Assembly: GCA_015492355.1 (NCBI GenBank)
Contig: WGFF01000222.1
Location: 1 to 25,150 of the forward strand
DNA from: Deltaproteobacteria bacterium
GTDB lineage: Bacteria; Desulfobacterota; GWC2-55-46; S146-73
Length of the DNA: 25,150 nt
Direction of reading: 5' to 3'
The translations under genes and the position numbers were made by a program. A model generated the notes under the pieces. It was given only the letters and a program-made list of their open reading frames with translations. It did no database searches and had not been told where the DNA came from. Of this stretch, positions 1 through 7,978 are shown piece after piece. Numbering within the stretch: the stretch's first letter is position 1; each line of letters begins with the position of its first letter.

Positions 1-1
1 C

Positions 2-91
2 GATATATGTCGTTCGTGCAACATAGAAAGAGAGATGACCAGGGAGGAGATAATAAGCGTAATCAGGTTTATAAGGACCGTTGCTGATTAG
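2..91 (+). CDS. C-terminal tail of an upstream gene (possible cytochrome c end), partial
   Basis: An open frame enters from the left edge and stops at the TAG at 89-91, giving 29 residues. It shows a Cys-Arg-Ser-Cys-Asn motif followed at once by a Met and an amphipathic segment (MTREEIISVIRFIRTVAD). That ending looks like the C-terminal helix of class I cytochromes c (Met ligand, then a TxEEI...I..I helix). The CxxC lacks the haem His (Asn instead) and sits too close to the end to be the haem site of that fold. Codon use (ATA, AGG) matches the genes downstream. The gene is probably part of the respiratory cluster to its right, but too little is present to name it. Confidence 0.45.
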   Translation, partial: DICRSCNIEREMTREEIISVIRFIRTVAD

Positions 92-296
92 GGGAAGTCT
101 GGGTATAGGCTTGTGCTGTAACCTCAAAGCTTCACCCTATGAGAACACGTGATAGGGAAGACCCCTGTTCATGGAGGGTTGTGGTGTAGATCGCTCGGTG
201 TGGTGATATCAAAAAAGCCTTTCCACCCTGGAATGATGAAATAAAAACCAGTGTGAGCGTATCCTATAAGATAAAAACAACTTCGCCGGAGTGAAG
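92..296 (+). promoter_or_regulatory. Leader/intergenic region upstream of the bd-like oxidase
   Basis: No gene is supported here. There is a perfect 6-bp inverted repeat, CCCTAT (135-140) with ATAGGG (152-157), flanked by further CTT/AAG pairing, and a TATAAG box near 265-270 with no convincing -35. A GGAG at 288-291 lies 5 nt before the ATG at 297 and decides that start. The region probably carries the promoter of the oxidase operon, but no single promoter stands out. Confidence 0.35.
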
Positions 297-2498
297 ATGA
301 TGGTAGATGACAGAAAAACCCCTTGCCGGTACAGACCTTCAATGTACATTGTGTTGGCCTTCGTACTCCTTGCATGTGCTGTAGCCATTCCATCCACTGC
401 ACATGCCCTTGAGGTGAACGAGTACAGACAGTTCATGGACCTGGATTCGAGGAAGGTTGTCTGGTTTCTTGCCCAGATGCATCTTTTCTTCGGTGCATTC
501 GTGCTGGGTGTGCCCATCTTTGCTGTGATAATAGAGATAGTGGGATGGAAAAGCGGGGATAAAAAGTTCGACCGCCTCGCCTACGAATTTACAAGCCTTC
601 TCAGTGTTGCCTACGCCACTACCGCTGCCTTTGGAGGTCTTCTTGCCTTTGCCCTTTTCACACTCTATCCCACCTTCATGGGCTACATGGCAGGGTTGTT
701 TAAGAACGTGTTTTTCATCTATGCGATTATGTTCTTCGGGGAGACCTTCTGCCTTTACCTCTACTACTATGGATGGGAGTGGCTCAAGGGTGGTGGTACC
801 TTCAACAGGAGGATACAGTGGGTGCTGAAGGGGGCTGGCACAGTGGGGCTTGTCTTTACGGTGCTATTCTTCCTCGGTGGTATAGGACCGGAGATGAGAA
901 CAGATACGAGAGTTTTTATGACGGTCCTGTACTTCCTTCCCATAAGTGCTGGGCTTATACTCATAAAAGACAGGAAGAGTGTCCACATATTTATAGGCAT
1001 ACTCCTCAATGTGTTCGGTACAGCCATAATGCAGTTGGCTAACAGCTGGGCTGGATTCATGATGAGCCCTGCGGGTGTCAACGAAAGGGGCGATATGGTA
1101 GGTACATCCTGGCAGGTGTTCGAGAACATACTTGCCACCCCTATTGCCATACACCGTATGCTCGGCAATCTCGCCTTTGGCGGGTTCGTTGCAGGTGCAT
1201 ACGCAGCTATCAAGTTCATCGGTGCAACCACACCAGAGGAAAAGGCTCACTACGACTGGATGGGATACATAGCAAACTTCGTCGCCATCATAGGGCTCAT
1301 CCCCCTTCCCTTTGCAGGTTACTACCTTGGCAGAGAGGTGTACTCCACGAGCGCTGTCATGGGTAACAACATGATGGGAGGGGATTTCTCATGGACATTT
1401 ATCATACAGGCTATGCTCGTGGGCTCACTCTTTCTTATAAGCAACTACTATCTGTGGTGCGGGATGACAAGGATACCAGGTGCAGAGAGGTATTACGGGT
1501 ATATAAAGTACATCCTTGCAGCCATAGTGATATCCTTTGCCATCTGGCTCACACCACACAACCTCCCCCTCACAGGCAGGGAGGTATCCCAGATGGGAGG
1601 TAGCCAGTACCATCCAACACTAAAGTTCCTCGGGCTCATGCCGGCAAAGAATGCGGTCGTAAACCTCATCATCCTGTCCACGTTCTTCAGTTTTCTTCTC
1701 TACAGGAGGGGAAACAAATCCGAAAGGGTGCCCATAACCCAGCAGGGGAGTCTTCCCAGGATAGTCATTTCCATTGCCGGGCTTGTTGCAGTAGGTATAG
1801 TCGGGCAGTATGCCATATATCTTCTCGGTCTCGATCCCAAGGTGCTCGACCTCCCTGTGGATCGTGCCCATTACTTCAGGACAGTGGGCTACCTTCTCCT
1901 TGCAGAGTGTGTCATGGCAGTGATTGCGGTGGGGCTAACACTCAGGGACAGGGGCATACTTGCCCAAGCCCTATACCTCGGATTTACCGCATTCAGCGTG
2001 GTTGTATTTCTCGGTGTCTATGGATTTGTGGTGATGGAGAAGGCATCACCATTTCTCAGGAATATAGCCGTAAGCCAGTTCCTTCAGCTCATAAGCTGTA
2101 TAGTCCTTGTGACGACGATAGATATATTTCTTTTCAGGGGTGCCAGGGAGATAGGCTCCCTTAGGTGGGGAAGGATGACCGTACGAAGCCAGTACGCACT
2201 CTTACTCCTTACCATCGTCATAACAATGAACATGGGGCTTATGGGATTCATAAGATCAGGGCTCAGGAGCGACTGGCATATATTCGGCATCATGCGGGAT
2301 ACATCCATGTGGTCGTACACACCGAGCAACTACACCATGACGCAGATGGTGAGCCTCTGTGTGCTTCTCTTCCTCACAGGTGTTGCATTCATGTTCTGGC
2401 TCAGCGGTATATTCTCGCATAAAAAGGAGAAGGAAAAAGAGATGGAGAAGGCTGAATACATGGAAGAACTATACCTGAAGGAGAGGGAAAGGACATGA
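297..2498 (+). CDS. Cytochrome bd-like terminal oxidase, CydA-type large subunit, C-terminally extended
   Basis: A membrane protein of 733 aa with a signal-like first segment and about 14 hydrophobic helices. The N-terminal ~420 residues match the CydA plan. A His in helix 1 (H62, in AQMHLFFG) corresponds to the haem b595/d-side His. E149 in FFGETFCLYLYYYGWEWL corresponds to the FFLEST...FFGWDRL block. ANSWAGFMMSPAGV matches ANGWMQNPVG, and H286 in AIHRMLGNLAFGG corresponds to the b558 His. The quinol-loop GRQPW motif is replaced by GREVYS, so quinol may not be the direct donor. The C-terminal ~300 residues are extra helices absent from canonical CydA (about 450-520 aa). No cydB follows; instead a dihaem cytochrome c starts in a 4-bp ATGA overlap. 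By family knowledge this resembles the bd-like oxidases reported in Nitrospirota. O2 reduction with cytochrome c as donor is inferred. ATG 297 is preferred to GTG 291 because GGAG lies 5 nt upstream. Confidence 0.85.
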   Translation: MMVDDRKTPCRYRPSMYIVLAFVLLACAVAIPSTAHALEVNEYRQFMDLDSRKVVWFLAQMHLFFGAFVLGVPIFAVIIEIVGWKSGDKKFDRLAYEFTSLLSVAYATTAAFGGLLAFALFTLYPTFMGYMAGLFKNVFFIYAIMFFGETFCLYLYYYGWEWLKGGGTFNRRIQWVLKGAGTVGLVFTVLFFLGGIGPEMRTDTRVFMTVLYFLPISAGLILIKDRKSVHIFIGILLNVFGTAIMQLANSWAGFMMSPAGVNERGDMVGTSWQVFENILATPIAIHRMLGNLAFGGFVAGAYAAIKFIGATTPEEKAHYDWMGYIANFVAIIGLIPLPFAGYYLGREVYSTSAVMGNNMMGGDFSWTFIIQAMLVGSLFLISNYYLWCGMTRIPGAERYYGYIKYILAAIVISFAIWLTPHNLPLTGREVSQMGGSQYHPTLKFLGLMPAKNAVVNLIILSTFFSFLLYRRGNKSERVPITQQGSLPRIVISIAGLVAVGIVGQYAIYLLGLDPKVLDLPVDRAHYFRTVGYLLLAECVMAVIAVGLTLRDRGILAQALYLGFTAFSVVVFLGVYGFVVMEKASPFLRNIAVSQFLQLISCIVLVTTIDIFLFRGAREIGSLRWGRMTVRSQYALLLLTIVITMNMGLMGFIRSGLRSDWHIFGIMRDTSMWSYTPSNYTMTQMVSLCVLLFLTGVAFMFWLSGIFSHKKEKEKEMEKAEYMEELYLKERERT

Positions 2499-3502
2499 CA
2501 GAGGTTGTCGGAAAGGTTTTTGTCTTTCTCCTTGTTGTTCTTGTAACATTCCTGTGGGTTGGACATGCCATAACCAGGCTCACAGGTGGTGAGAAGAAGG
2601 CTACAGGTAGTGTGGAGATAAGTCCAGAGGGTGGAGAGGCTATATTCTGGGGAAAGGGGAGGTGTTTTACCTGTCACAGTCTTGGTGAGAGGGGCAGTGC
2701 TGTTAGGTGTCCAAACCTCGGTGTATGGGGGGAGAAGTTCCCCTTACCCATAGGACTCAGGGCAGTGGAGCGGGCAAAGGAAAGGAGCGAGGAGACAGGT
2801 ATGGAGTATACAGCAACAGACTATCTCGTAGAATCCCTTGCCAATCCGAGTGCCTATATTGTGGAGGGTTACAAGGATGAGATGGCTGTTGTGTACGCAC
2901 CACCCATATCCCTTACCCTGGATGAGATAAAGGCTGTTGTGTCCTATCTTCAGAGTCAGGGTGGGGATGTGGATATAGAGGCACTGAACAACCCCACCGA
3001 GGTCTCCAAAAAGTTCTATGACAGGATAAAGGCAGCTTCTGCAGCAGGTGGAGGAGACCCCGGCAACGGAGAGATGGTGTTCTTTGAGAGTGCTGGATGT
3101 AACGAGTGTCATGCAATAAGAGGTGAGGGTGGAAGGATAGGTCCAGACCTGAGCGCCATCGCAAAGAAAGGGATAAAGTACATCTCAGAGTCCATACTCC
3201 AGCCTGCCGCATCCTTTACACCAGGGTATGAGACCTACACGGTCATTAAGAAGGACGGCAAGGAGATGTACGATGAGGAGGGAAGGAAGGTCTCGGGTGT
3301 AAAGGTAAAGGAGACAGATGAGTACGTGGAGATAGCACTCGATCCAGAGTCCATAGTAAGGATACAGAAGAGCGAGATAAAGGAACTCGTAATAGATAAG
3401 AACAAGAGCATAATGCCAGAAGAGCTCATAGAGGCACTTACTGTAAAGGAGTACCAGGACCTTCTTGCCTTCTTGCTCCTTCAGAAAGGTGAGAAGGACT
3501 GA
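2495..3502 (+). CDS. Membrane-anchored dihaem cytochrome c
   Basis: The protein has 335 aa. An uncleaved N-terminal helix (residues ~5-25) anchors it, with the rest periplasmic. The first haem motif, CFTCH at C57, lies in a class I-like domain (~45-155). The second, CNECH at C202, opens a domain (~190-330) with GPDLSAIAKKG, SIL.P and a late MPEEL, the pattern of the planctomycete-type putative haem-binding domain (TIGR02603-like). The ATG overlaps the stop of the oxidase gene (ATGA), so the two are translationally coupled. It is the likely electron donor or built-in cytochrome subunit of the bd-like oxidase, standing where CydB would normally be encoded. The partner assignment is inference; cytochrome identity is certain from the motifs. 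Confidence 0.9.
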   Translation: MTEVVGKVFVFLLVVLVTFLWVGHAITRLTGGEKKATGSVEISPEGGEAIFWGKGRCFTCHSLGERGSAVRCPNLGVWGEKFPLPIGLRAVERAKERSEETGMEYTATDYLVESLANPSAYIVEGYKDEMAVVYAPPISLTLDEIKAVVSYLQSQGGDVDIEALNNPTEVSKKFYDRIKAASAAGGGDPGNGEMVFFESAGCNECHAIRGEGGRIGPDLSAIAKKGIKYISESILQPAASFTPGYETYTVIKKDGKEMYDEEGRKVSGVKVKETDEYVEIALDPESIVRIQKSEIKELVIDKNKSIMPEELIEALTVKEYQDLLAFLLLQKGEKD

Positions 3503-3727
3503 TGCCCCAGCCTCAAAGACCGTGTGGTTTCACATCCTGAGGGGATCCCATCCCTTAAACACAAAAGACTTTTAAGGTGTGGACTAAGGGATGGACCTTG
3601 AGGATATAATCGGGAGCCTCTTAAAAGGGTTGACCTGGGCTCACCACTTGAGGGTTCAAAGGGGTGTGGCTTATCGGGGTTTCATCCATCCTGTCTTTCA
3701 TCCTCGGACAGGATGGGTGAGTAAGTA
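3503..3727 (+). promoter_or_regulatory. Structured intergenic region between two cytochrome genes
   Basis: A 225-bp gap with unusual folding potential. CCATCCCTTA (3548-3557) pairs perfectly with TAAGGGATGG (3585-3594), and outside it CCTCAA near 3510 can pair with TTGAGG near 3598. A perfect TATAAT lies at 3605-3610 without a good -35 box. GAGCC (3614-3618) pairs with GGCTC (3638-3642). The 11-mer TTGAGGGTTCA (3648-3658) recurs exactly at 9461-9471. The block ends with the 13-bp hairpin at 3683-3719. No U-tract follows these stems, so an attenuating or structured leader is more likely than a simple terminator. Confidence 0.45.
3683..3719 (+). promoter_or_regulatory. 13-bp stem-loop immediately upstream of the start at 3728
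   Basis: The arm CATCCATCCTGTC (3683-3695) pairs with GACAGGATGGGTG (3707-3719) over 13 positions with one G-U wobble and an 11-nt loop. The right arm holds the only G-rich stretch before the ATG at 3728 (GGATGGGTGAG), so folding would sequester the probable ribosome-binding region. No run of T follows, which argues against an intrinsic terminator. A translational control element is inferred. Confidence 0.55.
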
Positions 3728-4735
3728 ATGGATAAAACACCACAGGAGGTAGAGGTGGGTAGATTCAGGATAGGATTTTTTTGGACCTCTCTTGTATCCT
3801 TCATCATCATCTATGGGCTCATAAAGTGGTCGATACCGTTCATATCAAGGAAGATAACAGGGATGCCCTTTCCACTGCCTGTGCCAGGTACATTGATGTT
3901 CATGTACATGGTACTGGCTGTGGTTGCCATGTTTCTCTACATCACCTTTTCTGAGGATGGGCTTGAGGATTTTCTCTATCCTGTAAGGAGGTTCCTTAAG
4001 GGCGAGTACGGTACTGTTCCGAGGGGTGTTGTGCTTGCTATAGTTCCCCTTGTTGTGGGATGGCAGATATACGATATAAGTATACCCAAGATAAGCGCCC
4101 CTGTCTCTTTGAGGATTCAGCACCCATCGAGTAACTTCCCCAAGAAGATGGAGGCACTTAAAAACCCGGTAGAGAACCCAACGGATGAGGAGATAGAGGA
4201 GTTCATAGAGCAGGCAAAAAGTGGCGAGGTGGGGTTCATCCCCCAGGTCATGGCTGATATAGAGAGGTGGAGGGAGGAGAACCCTGATGTACATATACTC
4301 TCCTTCATTCCCACAGAACCTGTAAAGAGGTTTCTGGAAGAACTTAGAACAGGCAGGGTGGACAGGGAGACCGCAAGGTCTGCCCTCAGGGAGAAGAATC
4401 TCTTTGAGGGCAGAGCCCTCTATGCCATGAACTGTAGACCCTGTCATGGTGACAGTGTGGGTGGGGATGGACCGATGGCAGACGGATTCAAACTCAGACC
4501 GATAAACTTCACTGATAACGGCACCATCGAGACCATAGTGGAGGGTTATACCTTCTGGAGGGTATCCAATGGGGGACCTGGTCTACCCATTGAGGCGACC
4601 CCATGGGATTCAGCCATGCCCATGTGGAGGCTCAATCTCACAGAGGAGGAGATGTGGAAGATAATCATGGCTGAGTACGACCTTGCGCAGAAGACCCCCA
4701 GGATACCTGAAAAACACGAGGCAGAAAAAGAATAA
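3728..4735 (+). CDS. Membrane-bound monohaem cytochrome c
   Basis: A protein of 335 aa with three predicted membrane helices (~15-35, ~52-72, ~100-118), then a long periplasmic part. A charged helical linker (~145-225) precedes a class I cytochrome domain with CRPCH at C236, a GDGPMADG loop, and a likely Met ligand in SAMPMW near residue 298. The helix LTEEEMWKIIMAEYDLA closes the fold. It stands between the dihaem cytochrome of the oxidase and the haem-b/c protein, so it probably passes electrons within the same membrane complex. Its translation may be controlled by the 13-bp hairpin just upstream. No specific named family is recognised for the membrane part. Confidence 0.85.
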   Translation: MDKTPQEVEVGRFRIGFFWTSLVSFIIIYGLIKWSIPFISRKITGMPFPLPVPGTLMFMYMVLAVVAMFLYITFSEDGLEDFLYPVRRFLKGEYGTVPRGVVLAIVPLVVGWQIYDISIPKISAPVSLRIQHPSSNFPKKMEALKNPVENPTDEEIEEFIEQAKSGEVGFIPQVMADIERWREENPDVHILSFIPTEPVKRFLEELRTGRVDRETARSALREKNLFEGRALYAMNCRPCHGDSVGGDGPMADGFKLRPINFTDNGTIETIVEGYTFWRVSNGGPGLPIEATPWDSAMPMWRLNLTEEEMWKIIMAEYDLAQKTPRIPEKHEAEKE

Positions 4736-4757
4736 AGGACGAGGTGGATTCTGGAGT

Positions 4758-6383
4758 ATGAGGTATACGTCTACAACCACAAGGACGGTCATAACGGTAC
4801 TTTTCCTGTGCACTGTGGCGTACAACACATGGGCTGGTGACAAGCCTACAAAACCAAGGCCACCTGTAACAGAGGAGGCTATTGAGAAAGGGAGGGTGAT
4901 ATACTTCAAGAGGTGTAGTTTCTGTCACGGGCTCCTCGGTGACGGTAATGGTCCTGCTGCGGATTTTATGGACCCCAGGCCAAGGGATTTTACACTCGGT
5001 ATATTCAAGTTTCGCACCACCCAGAGCGGTGAGTTGCCAACGGATGAGGACCTTTTCAGGACCATAAGCAGGGGACTGCCTGGAACACCCATGCAGGGAT
5101 TCGACAACGAACTTATAAAGAACGGTCTCACAGAGGAAGAGAGGTGGCAGGTTATATACTATATCAAGACCCTTGCCCCGGAATTTTCCAATCCTGAATT
5201 CGACCCATCTGACAAGGTCGTGAGTCTGCCAGCTACAAGACCACCCTACAACGAGGAGACGATTGCCAAGGGTAGAGAGGTATTCAAGAAGGCAAAGTGC
5301 TGGGAGTGTCATGGTGAACTCGGAAGAGGGGATGGGCAGAAGGCATTCGACAGAACGGATGACTGGGGTTTCCCCATACGTATAAGGAACCTCACCCATT
5401 CATGGAAGATAAAGGGTGGAACAGATGTGGAGGACATATACATGCGTTTTTCCACAGGGATAAACGGCACCCCCATGCCATCCTTTGTGGATTCCCTTAC
5501 AGAAGAGGAGAGATGGTACCTCGCCAATTTCATAAAATCCCTTCAACATAGACCAACAGAACACACCGTCCTGAAGGTGAAATTCATCGAGGGGGAGATA
5601 CCCCTCGATCCAGAGAGCCCTGAATGGCAGGAGGCAGAACCAATGGATGTCCGTATGGCAGGACAGGTGATATTTGCGCCAAGGTGGCAGAATCCAAGTA
5701 TAGAACTCGTAACACTCAGGGCACTCTATAACGAAAAGGAGATAGGCTTCCTTGTGGAATGGGACGACCCGTTCAAGGACGTGGTACACATAGAGGACAG
5801 GGAGTTCGATGCCAGGGAGATAAGCAGAGTCGGTGCGTACAACTCCTATGTCAACCCCTTTGAGATGGTACCACGGGAGCTTGAGACCTTCAGGGACTCT
5901 GTTGCACTCCAGTTCCCTGTAAAGATACCAGAGGGCACAAAGAAGCCACACTTTTTGAGGGGAGACCCGAGTAATCCCGTAAATCTCTGGATATGGAAGT
6001 CCGACCTCCACAACCAGGGGAAGCCCGCTGTAGAGGAGGTGAATGCCAGGGGACCACAGCAACCTCTCAAGGTGCAGGACCCAGATAGCCAGCAGGTACA
6101 GTCAAAGGCTATCTGGAAGAAGGGACGGTGGAGTGTGGTAATGAAGAGACCCCTTATAACAGAGGACAGAAAGGATATACAGTTTGTGAGTGGAAGGTTC
6201 ATACCGATAGCTGTAAATGCGTGGGATGGGTCCAACGGTGAACACGATCTTATAATGAGCCTTTCATCATGGCACTATGTGTTCCTGGAGTCTGCCACAC
6301 CTGTTAAGGTGTATGTCTATGCCCTTCTGGGCGTGATACTGACCGGGCTCGGTGAGTTCTGGCTTGTAAGGAGGTATAGATAG
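4758..6383 (+). CDS. Dihaem cytochrome c fused to an ethylbenzene-dehydrogenase/NxrC-type haem-b domain
   Basis: A protein of 541 aa. A signal peptide covers residues ~1-26. Two class I cytochrome domains follow: CSFCH at C53 with GDGNGPAADF and a TPMQGF Met loop, and CWECH at C181 with GRGDG and a TPMPSF Met loop. Residues ~290-505 form a beta-rich domain (MAGQVIFAPRW, GFLVEWDDP, DSVALQFPV, NLWIWK, GRFIPIAVNAWDG) typical of the cytochrome c-552/DMSO-reductase-like haem-binding domain found in EbdC and NxrC gamma subunits. A final helix (~515-535) plus RRYR tail anchors it. The gamma-type domain usually serves a molybdopterin enzyme, but none is encoded in this window. ATG 4758 is chosen because it starts the signal peptide; a longer frame back to 4683 would run into the preceding gene. 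It probably belongs to the oxidase module. Confidence 0.85.
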   Translation: MRYTSTTTRTVITVLFLCTVAYNTWAGDKPTKPRPPVTEEAIEKGRVIYFKRCSFCHGLLGDGNGPAADFMDPRPRDFTLGIFKFRTTQSGELPTDEDLFRTISRGLPGTPMQGFDNELIKNGLTEEERWQVIYYIKTLAPEFSNPEFDPSDKVVSLPATRPPYNEETIAKGREVFKKAKCWECHGELGRGDGQKAFDRTDDWGFPIRIRNLTHSWKIKGGTDVEDIYMRFSTGINGTPMPSFVDSLTEEERWYLANFIKSLQHRPTEHTVLKVKFIEGEIPLDPESPEWQEAEPMDVRMAGQVIFAPRWQNPSIELVTLRALYNEKEIGFLVEWDDPFKDVVHIEDREFDAREISRVGAYNSYVNPFEMVPRELETFRDSVALQFPVKIPEGTKKPHFLRGDPSNPVNLWIWKSDLHNQGKPAVEEVNARGPQQPLKVQDPDSQQVQSKAIWKKGRWSVVMKRPLITEDRKDIQFVSGRFIPIAVNAWDGSNGEHDLIMSLSSWHYVFLESATPVKVYVYALLGVILTGLGEFWLVRRYR

Positions 6384-6485
6384 AGGAGATTGAGCCTGCC
6401 CCTTTAGAAAGGGTACTACCCTGAATACCTGCATAAGACCCCATCAGGGTCTCTTGAGAACTGGAGGTTATGGAGGAGGCAATAG
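6384..6485 (+). promoter_or_regulatory. Intergenic region with two small hairpins
   Basis: CCCTTT (6400-6405) and AAAGGG (6408-6413) form a compact stem. AGACCC (6436-6441) pairs with GGGTCT (6447-6452) around a CATCA loop. Neither is followed by a T-run. A GGAGG-rich stretch (GGAGGTTATGGAGG, about 6464-6477) provides the ribosome-binding site for the ATG at 6486. Confidence 0.35.
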
Positions 6486-7691
6486 ATGTACAAGAGGATA
6501 CTCGTTTGTTTGGACAATTCCAGATATTCCCGTTATGGAATGGATATAGCCATAAGGCTCGGTAGTTTTTTTAATGCGGAGGTGACCGGTCTGCACGTAT
6601 ATGCAGCACGACTGCATGAGTCGAGATTCATGGACCTTGAGACAGGTCTTCCAGAACGTTATCGATCAGAGGCTATTCTGAAAAGACAGCGTGACATACA
6701 CATGGACCTCATAGAAAAGGGACTGGGTCTCATATCGTGTTCCTACCTCGATGGGTTTAGAGTTATGGCTGAGAAAGAGGGTGTGGTCTGCAGGTGCAGG
6801 AGCAGGGAGGGGAGAAACTATGTGGAGATTATAAGGGAGATTGAGGAAGGTGATTATGACCTACTGGTTATGGGTGGGATGGGCCTTGGAGAGGTTGAGT
6901 ACAGCATTATCGGTGGTGTATGCGAACGTGTGGTAAGGCAGGTAAGAAAGGATGTACTCATTGTAAAGGAAGGCTTTACAGGTGGGAGGATAATGGTGGG
7001 AATAGATGGGAGTAGATACTCATACGGTGCCCTTATGTGTGCCATCGGGCTTAAGAAGGTATCTGGATGTGATGTTGAGGCTATAAGTGTGTACGATCCC
7101 TATTTCCATAAGATCGCATTCAGGAATATAGCAGAGGTATTGACAGACGATGCATCATCTGTATTCAGGTTCAAGGAACAGGAACAACTCCATGATGAGG
7201 TTATAGACAGAGGGCTTGCAAGCCTGTATCAGTCCTATCTCGATATAGCCCATAGTATCGCAGAAAGGCAAGGCGTGGAGATCAAAACGACCCTATTGGC
7301 TGGGAAGGCATTCAATGAAATGCTCAAGGCCGCCCAGAATACCTCCACTCCCTTCATCATAACTGTAGGGCGTTTTGGTCTCCACAAAACACCACTCTCA
7401 TCCATAGGCAATACAAGTGAAAATATCCTGAGGATGGCAACCACAAACGTCCTCATAACTAATCGTGAGTTCAACGAGGTGGTGGATAAAACAGATATGG
7501 CATTCGAGGATATGGAGTGGAGCGAAGGTGCTGTAAAACGGATAGAAAGGGTGCCTGATTTTGTAAGAGCCATGGTCAGAAAAACCATCATGGAGCTCGC
7601 CATGGAAAAGGGATGTAGAGAGATAACAGAGGATCTGGTGGATGAAGCCAGAAGGTATTTTACAAAACACAGGACGGTGAACAACAGATGA
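6486..7691 (+). CDS. Tandem universal stress protein with C-terminal PCP_red-like domain
   Basis: A soluble 401-aa protein. USP domain 1 (~1-160) starts MYKRILVCLDNSRYS and has the nucleotide-loop type pattern GGMGLGEVEYSIIGGVCERVV followed by VLIVKE. USP domain 2 (~163-310) starts GGRIMVGIDGSRYS and ends VGRFGL...SSIGNTSENILRMATTNVLITN. Residues ~335-395 (MEWSEGAVKRIERVPDFV, MVRKTI, ITEDLVDEARRYF) match the PCP_red domain first described at the end of the light-independent protochlorophyllide reductase B subunit. It ends in a 4-bp ATGA overlap with the next gene. The USP halves suggest ATP or redox-stress sensing; the role of the PCP_red tail is unknown. Placement after the oxidase module suggests respiration-linked stress response. 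Confidence 0.85.
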   Translation: MYKRILVCLDNSRYSRYGMDIAIRLGSFFNAEVTGLHVYAARLHESRFMDLETGLPERYRSEAILKRQRDIHMDLIEKGLGLISCSYLDGFRVMAEKEGVVCRCRSREGRNYVEIIREIEEGDYDLLVMGGMGLGEVEYSIIGGVCERVVRQVRKDVLIVKEGFTGGRIMVGIDGSRYSYGALMCAIGLKKVSGCDVEAISVYDPYFHKIAFRNIAEVLTDDASSVFRFKEQEQLHDEVIDRGLASLYQSYLDIAHSIAERQGVEIKTTLLAGKAFNEMLKAAQNTSTPFIITVGRFGLHKTPLSSIGNTSENILRMATTNVLITNREFNEVVDKTDMAFEDMEWSEGAVKRIERVPDFVRAMVRKTIMELAMEKGCREITEDLVDEARRYFTKHRTVNNR

Positions 7692-7978
7692 AGTATTTTA
7701 GGATACTACTTGAATGTGGTCATGTTGGTGCGGGTAATCGTTATGATGTGGTCAGGTATTTTGCAGCAAAAGACCTGATAACCATAATCGACAGACTCAA
7801 GAGCCTACCGAGACTCAAAAACAGGGAGAGGTTTACATCTATAAAATCCATAGAGGTTATAGACAGAAAGACCTTCATGAATGGTAAGAGCATGGAGAGG
7901 CAGGACCCCTATTTGAGGAGCAGAAAGAAGATACTGAAGAGGCTTATAAAAGATACTGATGCTCATAGATGTAACTAA
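7688..7978 (+). CDS. Small protein with ECGHVGAGN motif, unknown function (copy 1)
   Basis: A 96-aa basic cytoplasmic-looking protein, no signal peptide or helix for membranes. It begins MKYFRILLECGHVGAGNRYDVVRYFAAKD and continues with a predicted helix (residues ~27-45) and a lysine/arginine-rich end. The window contains a paralogue at 15711-15989 sharing the N-terminal pattern ILECGHVGAGN, an acidic/aromatic stretch, a K-D (AKD/SKD), and an I...(F/Y)M.GK motif. The ATG overlaps the stop of the USP gene (ATGA) and its own end overlaps the start of the porin gene by 20 bp, so it is surely translated in this operon. I do not recognise the family. The single Cys-Gly-His could bind a metal or haem, but this is speculative. 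Confidence 0.75.
   Translation: MKYFRILLECGHVGAGNRYDVVRYFAAKDLITIIDRLKSLPRLKNRERFTSIKSIEVIDRKTFMNGKSMERQDPYLRSRKKILKRLIKDTDAHRCN

Noticed and set aside
2..25. CRSCN at the left edge as a haem site
   Set aside because: The axial His is replaced by Asn and the motif is too near the C-terminus for a class I cytochrome.
4665..6062. Long open frames on the minus strand (about 244 and 220 codons)
   Set aside because: They lie opposite a well-supported cytochrome gene, have no signal, domain or ribosome-binding site, and reflect its codon bias.
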